Source: Isotricha intestinalis
Lineage: Eukaryota > Ciliophora > Litostomatea > Vestibuliferida > Isotrichidae
DNA length: 18,789 bases
Assembly: GCA_023807065.1 (NCBI GenBank)
Contig: JAJJLU010000787.1
Span: 1-18,789, forward strand
Direction of reading: 5' to 3'
Notes under the pieces: generated by a model
Told to the model about the DNA's origin: nothing
Database searches by the model: none
Seen by the model: only the letters and a program-made list of their open reading frames with translations
Program-made: the position numbers and the translations under genes
Shown: one piece after another, positions 1-8,201 of the stretch
How the letters are laid out: each line of letters opens with the position of its first letter
Numbering within the stretch: the first letter of the stretch is position 1

Positions 1-659
1 AAAGAAAATGAGATAATATATTTTGAAAGAAAATTCCAATATTTTCATTCTTTTTAGTATTACCAGCTTTATGAATACCAATAATTTTAAAATTATTTTG
101 AAGTAAAATAGGAGAACCAGAAGAACCATGATGAGTAGAAACTAAATGTTTAATTTTATAATTATCAAAACATTGAATTCCTCCGTGAGCAAAAGAAAGT
201 TCTCCTCCATCTGGATATTGAACAATACAAATATCTTGATCCTTATAATTATTTTGAGATTCATTATTCATAATATAATCATCTATTTCAAAATAATTGT
301 TTATTTTCTTAAAAATGTCATCTTCTTTTAATATTTCAATTATTGTATAATCCAATTTTTTATTTGTTCCTTTTAATCGTTTATTTAATCCAATTATTTC
401 TTCTTTATTTTTATATGTTATTGAAATATAATTATTATTATTAATTAAATTTAAATATAAAACATGATTATTTGTTATAAGAAAATATTTACCTTCTTCT
501 TCTATATTATATTCAAAAAAATCCAGTTTCTATCTTTCCTTTAATCGAATTAATTTTACATGTTGCATTTTCTGCTTTTTCTTTTATTTCTTCTAATCTT
601 TTAAAAGAAAAGGGATCTCCATGTCCGGCAATTTTCATTTCATCTTCATATTCTTCCAT
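1..659 (-). CDS. Trypsin-fold serine peptidase, C-terminus off the window, one frameshift
   Basis: A partial gene read from ATG at 657-659 toward the left edge, with no stop before position 1. It would cleave peptide bonds, probably in the cytosol since no signal peptide is visible. The N-terminus (MEEYEDEMKIAGHGDPFSF) leads to CKINSIKGKIETGFF. At 515-521 a run of seven T (coding strand) puts TGA in frame; dropping one T continues the protein as EYNIEEEGKYFLITNNHVL. The catalytic triad of the family is then visible: His in LITNNHVL (464-466), Asp in KLDYTIIEI (350-352) and Ser in GSSGSPI (119-121), followed by IIGIHKAG, the usual strand after the serine. The length and motif order match small trypsin-like peptidase-domain proteins common in protists. 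The frameshift may be a sequencing error, a mutation or recoding. The family call is firm; the substrate is unknown. Confidence 0.82.
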
Positions 660-699
660 ATTTTTATTTTATATATTTTAGTTGTTTAAATGAATTAAA

Positions 700-959
700 A
701 ATAGATGTATATTTTTTGACCTCCTGAAGTTTATAATCCAAATTTATCAGGAATAGGTCATAATGAATTTGTAGGAAAAGCCTTAAAAGAAATAGGAGAT
801 AAAGTAGTAATAGCAATAAAATTTTATTTAAAATCTTCAGAAGTTATTAATGGGGATGTTTATAATGCAATTAAAAAACATATACTTGGTTGAATGGAAA
901 GATTACAAATTAAAATGGAAGATTTATATTTTCTTCATAGAATTAGTGATGTTGAAATT
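700..959 (+). pseudogene. Aldo/keto reductase relic
   Basis: A decayed internal piece of an NADPH-dependent aldo/keto reductase. At 703-720 one frame reads RCIFFD. After a one-base loss near 720 the neighbouring frame reads PPEVYNPN, GHNEFVGKALKEIGDKVV, IAIKFYLKSSEV, YNAIKKHILG, then TGA at 891-893, then MERLQIKMEDLYFLHRISD. This is the usual family order (FFDTAEVYG, NEELVGKALK, KVVIATKF, IRKHLEGSLKRL, DLYYLHR). All four tetrad positions can be recognised: Asp 718-720, Tyr 732-734, Lys 819-821, His 936-938. The start, the first strands and the whole C-terminal half are missing, and the TGA stands where Ser is common, so the copy cannot make an enzyme. It lies 40 bp upstream of, and divergent from, the peptidase start. 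Confidence 0.8.
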
Positions 960-1370
960 TGCAAAATTTTTATAAAATCTAGATTCATCAATAATAATTT
1001 TTTCCATTAAAAAAAATTTATTCATGAAAAGATAAAAATAAAATTTCATTATTTAAATTCCAATCTAAAACTTTTTAGGGATAAATCAAATTTTCTCTTT
1101 TTAAAGATTAAATGTTTTAATGATGAATTTCCAATATAATTCTTATATTAATTTTAATATTCTTTTTTCTTTTTAAGTTATAAATTTACTTAATATATCT
1201 TAAAGGAAAATTTTTGAACATAACATATAAAAATATGAAACAATTTGAAAATATTATTAAAAAAAAAATTTATATTAAATAAAAAAGTTGATAATATTAT
1301 AATTATTTATATGAACGTTAAAAAAATAAGTAAAAAAATTAAGAACTAATTAATAGTATTTTTTTATTAT
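960..1370. other. Gene-free AT-rich spacer
   Basis: About 410 bp between the aldo/keto reductase relic and the 3' end of the kinase gene. It is nearly all A and T. I see no tRNA-like stem set, no repeat array and no continuation of the reductase that I can align. It probably holds decayed reductase DNA plus the kinase 3' flank, but the sequence does not prove this. Confidence 0.6.
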
Positions 1371-2332
1371 TTAAACATATCCAAAACCTCTTTTTTTTAA
1401 TATAGGTAAAGAAAAATTACTTTTTCTAAAACCGAAATTACCATAAATAGAATTTGATAAACCTTTATTTTTTTGAGGTTTCTGATAATGTATAGAACTT
1501 TTATTTCCAATTTTAGTATGTTTAATTTTACGCAAACGAGGAGGTGAATATTCTAAATCTTCATAAATAATATTATTTGATGATTTAAAATCTATTTTTT
1601 TATATAAGTGATTATTTATTTTATTTATTTTTTCGCTTTTTTTGTTTTTATTTCCTTCTTCAAAATGAGTATTAATATTATAATTATATATATCATTGTT
1701 ATTATTATTATGTTTAAAGAAGGTTTTATATAAATCATTATCATTCATTTTTTTATTAATATTTATTGATGAATAACTATACATTGAATTTAATTTTTTT
1801 TCTTTTTTTATTATTTTACTTGGAGATTTTATTATTGACATTGTATTATTAAATGATAAATTAAAATTTTGCTTTGGAAGACTATTTGAATTATGTTTTA
1901 TTGGAGTTAAATTTATTCCTTTATTATAATGAATCTCATTTTGTTTTTCTTCTTTTATTTCATTTTGTTGATTTGGAATGTTGTTAAAAATATTATAATT
2001 TATTATATTTATATTTGTTGTCCTTTCTGTTTTTTCTTCTTTTTCAGGAGGAATTACTTTAATTATATCTATATTTCCATCTTCATTTTTTATTGTTTTG
2101 GGACTTTTTAAAATCTCACTTAAATTAGCTGTTGATTCATTTTTTATTTTACTATTTATATTCTTCAAAGAAGAATATCCTTGTAAATTAATTTTTTTAA
2201 TTTTTGATATATTCCCATCTTTATTACTTAAACTATGAATCATTGTAGTATAAAAATTACTATTAGTCAAATTATTATTAATCCCACTATTATTGTTTTT
2301 CCCATTATTATTATCGACAATTCGAGAATTAA

Positions 2333-2392
<60 letters not shown>

Positions 2393-3421
2393 TTTTATTA
2401 CTATTATTACTATTACTATTTTTGTAACTATTATTATTACTATTATGATTATTAGTATTATTTTTATTAACAATTTGATGATTACCTCCATCATTATTAT
2501 CTTCCACAATAATATTATTATTAACAAAATCTTTATCTTTTTCCACTAACTCTTTAAAATAAGGATGTTTAAAAACACTATGTGCATTTAATCTCTTTTT
2601 AACGTCAAATTCCAACAACCCTTTTAAAAAATTAATTCCTAAATGATTTAATTTCCCAAAATATCTCCCTTCAAGAGTTTCACATCTATAAAATTTTCCA
2701 AGGACCTTTCCTTCAAAAATAGGATTACTATAGAACAAATTAATTTGTTCTTGTCCGAAATTCCCAAGAACTTTTTGTATACAATCCAGTTGATCTACTT
2801 CATTTTCTCCTGGAAAAAGTGGGTTTCCATCAACGAGTTCTCCCATAATGCATCCAATGGCCCAGAAGTCAACTTCAGGTCCATAGACACCTCCTGTTAG
2901 AAGGAGTTCTGGACTTCTGTACCATCTTGTTGCGACATAGTCTGTGATGGGAACTCGTGAATCAATATCAACTCTACGAGCGAAACCGAAATCACATAAT
3001 TTTAAATTCATTTTATTATCTACTAATAAATTTTCAGGTTTTATATCTCTGTGAATTATATTATTTTCATGAAGGTATTTTATTGATTTACATAATTGAT
3101 ATATTAAGTTTTTTATTAGTTTTTGATCTAAACCATTTGGTTTTGATTGGAGAAGTTCTAATAAATTTCTATCTACGTATTCAAAGACAAGGTATAAATT
3201 TTTTTTTTTTTAAATGCTTCTTTAAATTCTACTATGTTTGGATGCTTTAATTGCTTTAACATTTTTAACTCTCTTTTCATTGTTTTTTTCACTATTTCAT
3301 CATCTGATTCTTTAAATTTTTTTATTGCTACATATTCATTTGTTTCTTTTATACGACATTTGTATACTATTCCATATGCTCCTTCCCCTACTACTCCAAT
3401 TACTTCATATTTGTTTTGCAT
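1371..3421 (-). CDS. CDKL5-like Ser/Thr protein kinase, one frameshift in an A13 tract
   Basis: A cyclin-dependent-kinase-like (CDKL) kinase that phosphorylates Ser/Thr; family members control cilium length and microtubule proteins. Starting at 3419-3421 the N-lobe shows the Gly loop GEGAYG (residues 12-17), VAIKK with Lys34, and KREL with the helix-C Glu51. An A13 run (3199-3211) then breaks the frame. Adding one A gives [13 protein letters not shown], which matches the residue spacing of CDKL5, then HRDIKPEN (His-Arg-Asp at 3045-3053), DFG (2985-2993), the activation-loop motif [20 protein letters not shown] and FYSNP. After the kinase domain comes a tail of roughly 370 residues, rich in Asn, Ser and Lys, with 19 Asn in a row. 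Without the repair there would be an 82-residue N-terminal piece and a 546-residue piece starting MNLKLCDFG that lacks the ATP-binding lobe. A sequencing indel is the likeliest cause. The gene lies 100 bp downstream of the DNAJC9-like gene. Confidence 0.88.
2334..2390 (-). repeat. (AAT)19 trinucleotide run encoding polyasparagine
   Basis: Nineteen perfect AAT codons (ATT on the plus strand) encode 19 consecutive Asn in the low-complexity tail of the CDKL-like kinase, flanked by more Asn/Ser-rich sequence. A run of one pure codon is prone to replication slippage, so allele length probably varies. It also produces long spurious poly-Ile frames on the other strand and frame. Confidence 0.95.
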
Positions 3422-3521
3422 TAAATTTAATTAAATATATTTATTAATTGTTATTTTTTTTTAGAAATTGTATTAATTTTTTTTTATTTTTATTTTAATT
3501 AAAAAGTATAATTGGTATTTT

Positions 3522-4343
3522 TTATTTATTTTGTTTCTTTTCTTTTCTCTTTTTTTGGGTTTTTTTTTCTTTTGTTATTTTTGTTTTTTTACCTTTTATT
3601 TCTTCCTTAATTTTATTAAATTCTTCATCATTAATATCTTCATAATATTCATTTTCATTTCCATATTTTTTTAATAAATTATCGAAAAAATTAGTATCCC
3701 CTCTTTTTTTATGATTTAACATTATTTGTTGTTTTAAATCATTTAAAGTATCTTCAGCTTCTTTTTTTTCATCTTCATCTTCAATTAATAATTTAATATG
3801 TTCTTTACTTTCAAAAAATAAATCACTTTTTTTTATTTTTTTCTTTTTAATTAATTGTTCATAAATTTTAATAAATCTTCCAATATCTTCATTTTTAGAA
3901 AGTGGAATAGCTTCTAATAATAAAGTAATATCACCATTATTTTCATTATAAAAATCAATTAAATCTTCTTCTTCCATTTCACTACCTCTATATTTTAAAG
4001 AAAAATTTTCAATATCTTCTAACTTTAATTTAGGATAAATTTCTCTATAATATTGATATGTATTTTCTAAATCTATTTTTTCATCTTCATTTTCATCATA
4101 CTCTCCTGTTTCATCATATAATTTTCTTTTTTCATCATTCATTAATATTTTATATGCATTATTTAAATTTCTAAAATTTTCATTTGCATTTGGATCATTT
4201 GGATTTTTATCTGGATGAACTAACAAAACTAATTTTCTAAAATTTTTTCTAATTTCTTCTTTAGAACAATTTTTATTTACATTTAACAATTTATACAAAT
4301 CAATATTATCATCTTTATTTTCAGCGGGAAATTTCTTATTCAT
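3522..4343 (-). CDS. DNAJC9: DNAJC9-like J-domain histone co-chaperone
   Basis: A 273-residue J-protein. In animals DNAJC9 holds histones H3-H4 and recruits HSP70 to them, mainly in the nucleus. The J domain covers about residues 15-79, with the HPD motif at 43-45 (LVHPDKNP) that stimulates HSP70 ATPase, and ends KRKLYDETGEYDE, very like DNAJC9. The diagnostic second block, residues about 107-149, reads LKLEDIENFSLKYRGSE followed by ENNGDITLLLEAIP, the counterpart of the DNAJC9 block with KISLEDI, YKGSEEE and FKGDM. The C-terminus is charged and helical and ends in a Lys-rich tail that could be a nuclear signal. The length fits the family (human about 260). Its start faces the APC11-like gene across 54 bp, so the two may share a promoter. 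Other J-proteins are less likely because they lack the second block. Confidence 0.85.
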   Translation of the reverse strand: MNKKFPAENKDDNIDLYKLLNVNKNCSKEEIRKNFRKLVLLVHPDKNPNDPNANENFRNLNNAYKILMNDEKRKLYDETGEYDENEDEKIDLENTYQYYREIYPKLKLEDIENFSLKYRGSEMEEEDLIDFYNENNGDITLLLEAIPLSKNEDIGRFIKIYEQLIKKKKIKKSDLFFESKEHIKLLIEDEDEKKEAEDTLNDLKQQIMLNHKKRGDTNFFDNLLKKYGNENEYYEDINDEEFNKIKEEIKGKKTKITKEKKTQKKRKEKKQNK

Positions 4344-4397
4344 ATATTATATTTATATTAAAAATTAATATAAAATATAAATAAGAAAAAAAAAATA
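4344..4397. promoter_or_regulatory. 54-bp divergent promoter region between DNAJC9-like and APC11-like genes
   Basis: Both start codons point away from this stretch, so it must hold both 5' leaders and any shared promoter. It is almost pure A/T (TATTATATTTATATT and an A-rich block just before the APC11-like ATG). No specific factor site can be named. The role is inferred from gene orientation only. Confidence 0.6.
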
Positions 4398-4736
4398 ATG
4401 AAAGTAAAAATAAATAAGTTGAATTTAGTAGGAAGTTGGAATTGGAATTTAGGAGAAAATAATAATTGTACAATATGTATGAATCCATATGAATGTCCTT
4501 GTCCAGGTTGTAAAATTCCAGGTGATGATTGTCCTCCTATTGAAGGAAGTTGTGGTCATTTTTTTCATTTACATTGTATTTATAAATGGTTAGACAGTGG
4601 GAATGATAAATGCCCTTTAGATAGAAATCCTTGGGTTGAAAAAGTCGGGTCTGTTATTAATAATAGAAATAATTCTAATATTAGAAATAATAATAATTAT
4701 GATAATAATGATAATAATAATCAAAATAGTAGTTAG
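4398..4736 (+). CDS. APC11: APC11-like RING-H2 subunit of the anaphase-promoting complex
   Basis: A 112-residue RING-H2 protein. APC11 is the catalytic RING subunit of the anaphase-promoting complex: it binds the cullin-like APC2 and an E2 so that cyclins and securin are ubiquitinated. The start MKVKI is the same as in yeast and human APC11, and SWNW (13-16) fits the strand that inserts into APC2. Zinc ligands seen are C24, C27, C35/C38, C45, C52, H54, H57, H59/C60 and C72. The segment CPGCKIPGDDCP is specific to APC11 rather than RBX1. The last ligand is Asp75 (CPLD), where APC11 has Cys (CPMC) and RBX1 has Asp (CPLDNREW). A tail rich in Asn, about 25 residues, is added at the C-terminus. 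The start follows an A-rich leader. Confidence 0.87.
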   Translation: MKVKINKLNLVGSWNWNLGENNNCTICMNPYECPCPGCKIPGDDCPPIEGSCGHFFHLHCIYKWLDSGNDKCPLDRNPWVEKVGSVINNRNNSNIRNNNNYDNNDNNNQNSS

Positions 4737-4846
4737 TTTTTTTATTTCATTTTATTTTAAAAAATTTTATTTTTTTTTATTTTAAGAATTTATTAATTAT
4801 AATTAAGTTGAAAAATATATAATATTTATTTATTAAAATATAAAAA

Positions 4847-6574
4847 ATGATTTCGCCAGATACTGAAAGTCAAATTGTTAAATTATTATTAACTCTTTCT
4901 GATTATGAAAGACAAGTTGAAATTAATCGTCAAGTTTTAGCACAAAATTTAGATTTTGATGCATATCAAGCCTTCAGATATATTGATACAGATGATAAAA
5001 ATTCAATAAATGCATATAACTTATTAGATTTATTAAATAAAAATGGGATTTGTTCTAATGTCCAAGAATTACAATATTTAATTTATTTTTATGATGAAAA
5101 TCAAGATGGTAATTTATCATATACTGAATTTTTAAATATGATTTTATCAGAAAATAATTATTCTTTAAGAAGATTAGCAAGAGAAAGAATTTGTTCTACT
5201 TTTCCAAAAATAAATTTACCTTTTAATGTTGAATATTCAATTGTTAAATTATTAGAAAAAGAATTAAATTTAATAAGACAAATATCATGTTTAATAAATG
5301 TATTAAAACAAAAATTAGATTTTAATGTTCATGAAGTATTTCATTTATTGAAAGTAAACAATGAATTTATTACTCCTGAAAGTATAAAAAATTTTTTATT
5401 AAAAAACTGTTCAAATTTCAATGAAGATGATGTAAGAAATATAATGAAAAGATTAGATATAAATCATGATAGTAAAATAGATTATTGTGAATTTCATAAT
5501 TTTTTCTGTTGTAACATCAATGATTGTTCTTGTTGTAATTCATGTCCTCAATGTTGTTATAATATGAAACAAAATAATAATATTAATTGTAATACTCATA
5601 AACCAGTGTCTCAATCATTATATTTAAGAAATTCTCCTCAAAGATTATCTCCTAATAATAGTCAAATTAATTTAAGACCTTTAAATCCAAGTAAAAATTA
5701 TAATAATAATAACAATAGTCCAATTCAAATATCTCCGAATTTATCATTAAGAAATTCACCAGAAAGAAAATATAGTCCTTCTCAAAGAGAATTAAATCCT
5801 CAAAATTATATTATTCAAAATAATATGTGTTGTCCAAATAATAATAATCCTTGTAATAAATGCAATTATAATCCATGTCGTTGTATTTCATTAGATTATA
5901 ATAAAGGATTATGTAATTTTTTAGATTTTATGAGAGAAATAATAAATATAGAAAATCAAATTGAAAATTGTAAAATTGAATTGGCTTTAAGAAGTGATTT
6001 TAATGTTGAAGATGCTTTTAGAATTTTTGAATTAAATGGAAGAGGAATTATAAATGAAGCTGATTTAAAATATGGTTTAAATTTATTAGATATTTATGCT
6101 TCTGATAAAGATATTAAATTAATTATGAGAAGAGGTGATATAAGGAAAAATAATTTTATTAGTTATTCTGATTTTTTTGATTTAGTTGTTCCTTTTGAAA
6201 AAGATTATAGAAATATGATTGAAAATAGATTACCTTCAAATTTTATTCCTAAATATAATAAATCAGATGTTTTTTTGTTAAGTACTAAAATTTATTTTCA
6301 AAATTTAATTAGGTTAATTATTAATTTAGAAAATAAATTAGAAAAATTAAGATTTTGTTTAGGAGATGCTAAATGTCAATTAAATTGTATTTTTAAAGAT
6401 ATTGATAGATGTAAAAGAGGTTTTATTACTGATGAAGATTTAAATATATTTTTAAAATGTAATGGTATTTGTTGTACTGATAGAGATAGTGGACTAGCTT
6501 TTATTAGACTTGATAAAAATAGAAATGGAAAAGTTGAATTATGGGAAATTGCTGATGAATTAAATTTAAGTTAA
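4847..6574 (+). CDS. Multi-EF-hand calcium-binding protein, four repeated modules
   Basis: A 575-residue protein with no signal peptide or membrane segment. Four copies of one module are visible, each a helix (such as SQIVKLLLTLSDYERQVE or QNLIRLIINLENKLEKL) followed by two EF-hand-like motifs. Modules begin near residues 8, 129, 357 and 482. Loops that look able to bind calcium are DENQDGNLSYTE (83-94), DINHDSKIDYCE (204-215) and DKNRNGKVELWE (556-567). The partner loops at about 47, 168, 395, 430 and 520 lack several acidic ligands and probably only stabilise the pairs. Between modules 2 and 3 lies a linker of some 130 residues with two Cys-rich patches (CCNINDCSCCNSCPQCC at 221-237; CC and CxxC groups at 328-346) around a stretch with repeated SP sites. 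I do not recognise an ortholog. A calcium-responsive cortical or cytoskeletal protein is likely but inferred. Confidence 0.8.
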   Translation: MISPDTESQIVKLLLTLSDYERQVEINRQVLAQNLDFDAYQAFRYIDTDDKNSINAYNLLDLLNKNGICSNVQELQYLIYFYDENQDGNLSYTEFLNMILSENNYSLRRLARERICSTFPKINLPFNVEYSIVKLLEKELNLIRQISCLINVLKQKLDFNVHEVFHLLKVNNEFITPESIKNFLLKNCSNFNEDDVRNIMKRLDINHDSKIDYCEFHNFFCCNINDCSCCNSCPQCCYNMKQNNNINCNTHKPVSQSLYLRNSPQRLSPNNSQINLRPLNPSKNYNNNNNSPIQISPNLSLRNSPERKYSPSQRELNPQNYIIQNNMCCPNNNNPCNKCNYNPCRCISLDYNKGLCNFLDFMREIINIENQIENCKIELALRSDFNVEDAFRIFELNGRGIINEADLKYGLNLLDIYASDKDIKLIMRRGDIRKNNFISYSDFFDLVVPFEKDYRNMIENRLPSNFIPKYNKSDVFLLSTKIYFQNLIRLIINLENKLEKLRFCLGDAKCQLNCIFKDIDRCKRGFITDEDLNIFLKCNGICCTDRDSGLAFIRLDKNRNGKVELWEIADELNLS

Positions 6575-6927
6575 TATTAAACATTTTGTATTATTTATAT
6601 TTTTTTTTTATTTAAACTCTTTTTAAAAAAATATGAAAAATAAAATTTAAATTCTTTTTTATTAAATTTTTATTGATATAGAAAGTTAATTATTATTCAG
6701 AAAATTAAATAAATAATTATTATACTATATAAATTATTTATTATGGATAAAATAATCAAAAATAACTAAAATAAAGAAACAAAAAAATTAGTCATCTTTG
6801 TAAATAAATAAAATAAAATATTTTCAAAAAATCTAGGATAAAAAAATAAAAAAATTATATCCCAAATTTAATATATAAATACTTATAAAAAAATAAAAAA
6901 ACATAAACAAATCCTAATATCAAAAAA
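6575..6927. other. Gene-free spacer between two plus-strand genes
   Basis: About 350 bp of almost pure A/T between the EF-hand gene and the pepsin-like gene. It must carry the 3' end of the first and the promoter and A-rich leader of the second. I see no RNA gene, repeat array or conserved motif. Confidence 0.6.
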
Positions 6928-8109
6928 ATGCAAATTTCCTTATTGAGAAAATTTTTTTTCATAACTTTAATAAATATAATATTAACAGAAGATGAAAAAA
7001 TATATTCAATCCCCATAGCAGGAGAAAATGAATATTCATGTTTTGCATATGTTTCAATGAAAAAAATAGGAAGAATAAAATTTTATATAACATTAAGAGA
7101 AGATGTTGAAAAATATTTTGGAAGAATAATAGGACCTGAACATGAATTAAGAATAGGATTTGAAAAAGAAGATTTTGGAATAGAAAATGGTAATTTAAAT
7201 TCAGTTAACAATTATAAATTTTATCCTGATACACTTTTATGGAGTTTCTTTAATTTTATTCCTATTATTAATGATGAACATTATTCATTAATTCATTCTA
7301 TGAAAAATGAAGGTTTAATAAATAAAAATGCTTTTTCTTTTGATTTTTATCCTGGAATTGCTTCACCTATATCTAATTTATATTTAGGAGGTGTTCCTAA
7401 AAAATTAATAAATAATACTATTAAATATTCTTTTGATATTAATTATCAAAACAAAAAAAATGGTTGGTTTGTTAAAGATAAAGTTAAATTAATAGAAATT
7501 AAATTTACGAATAATACTTATTATAAATATGAAATTAAAGAAGAAGACTCTGAATTACAATTTGATGTTAATGAATGGGGAATTATATGTTTTCCTAAAC
7601 ATATATTTAATGATTTAGTTATTTTTGGTTTAGGACATTTATTTGAAAAAAAAATTTGTAAAAAAAAATATAGTTATTGGAATGGTTTTAAAGGAATTAT
7701 TTGTGATGTTACTCAATTAGATGATTTTCCTGTTTTTAATTTTATTATTGGAAATAAAAATTTTAGTATTAATAAAGATAAAGCTCTTTATAATGAAGGT
7801 AAAGTTTTATTTAATGAATGTAAAAATAATTTTATTCTTGGCAAAGGATTAATGAAAAATTATGAAGCTGTTGAATTTGATTATGATAATAAACAAATTC
7901 ATTTTTATCAAGATGCTGAAAAAAAAAATTTATTTGATGTTAATGATAATTATGAAGTTAAATCTAATTTTATGAAAAATTCAATTTTTTTAATTTTTGG
8001 TTTTATTGTTTTTATCTTTTGGTTATGTATTAAAAAAGGAAAAAAAGTTAAAAATCATAAATTTAATCAATGTGAAAATTATTCAGAAGGAGCTTTTGAA
8101 TTAATATAG
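6928..8109 (+). CDS. Pepsin-like (A1 fold) membrane protein lacking the catalytic DTG motifs
   Basis: A 393-residue secretory protein. Residues 1-20 are a signal peptide (MQISLLRKFFFITLINIILT), residues about 353-368 a membrane span (IFLIFGFIVFIFWLCI), and a short basic tail follows, giving a type I topology. Family A1 landmarks are seen: EGLINKNAFSFDF then LYLGGVP (128-156) match the QLISKPVFSFYL and LTLGGVD part of pepsins, and FILGKGLMKNYEAVEFDY (302-319) matches ILGDPFLRNYYTVFDY. The catalytic sites are gone: no DTG or DSG lies in the first 100 residues, and the second-lobe site reads QFDVNEWGIICFPKHIF (211-227) where AIFDTGTS then a xCFP-type strand is expected, so Asp213 may remain without Thr-Gly. 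The frame is intact. It is probably a non-catalytic relative that binds a ligand or partner at a membrane. It converges on the VPS54-like gene, with 92 bp between stops. Confidence 0.72.
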   Translation: MQISLLRKFFFITLINIILTEDEKIYSIPIAGENEYSCFAYVSMKKIGRIKFYITLREDVEKYFGRIIGPEHELRIGFEKEDFGIENGNLNSVNNYKFYPDTLLWSFFNFIPIINDEHYSLIHSMKNEGLINKNAFSFDFYPGIASPISNLYLGGVPKKLINNTIKYSFDINYQNKKNGWFVKDKVKLIEIKFTNNTYYKYEIKEEDSELQFDVNEWGIICFPKHIFNDLVIFGLGHLFEKKICKKKYSYWNGFKGIICDVTQLDDFPVFNFIIGNKNFSINKDKALYNEGKVLFNECKNNFILGKGLMKNYEAVEFDYDNKQIHFYQDAEKKNLFDVNDNYEVKSNFMKNSIFLIFGFIVFIFWLCIKKGKKVKNHKFNQCENYSEGAFELI

Positions 8110-8201
8110 AATAGTTCATTTAATTTAAAAAATATTTTTTTTTTCATATTTTTCACTTTTTAAATTACAAATAATTTATTAATTTTTTATCTTATTATTA
8201 T

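Noticed and set aside
146..331. A 61-codon plus-strand frame
   Set aside because: It lies antisense inside the peptidase, whose catalytic motifs explain the region.
1042..1140. Short minus-strand frame reading YIGNSSLKHLIFKKRKF
   Set aside because: Too short, no recognisable similarity, and within an A/T-rich spacer where such frames arise by chance.
2235..2549. Open frames of poly-Ile protein on both strands around the ATT repeat
   Set aside because: They are shadows of the (AAT)19 run and its Asn-rich flanks in the kinase gene; no start context or similarity supports them.
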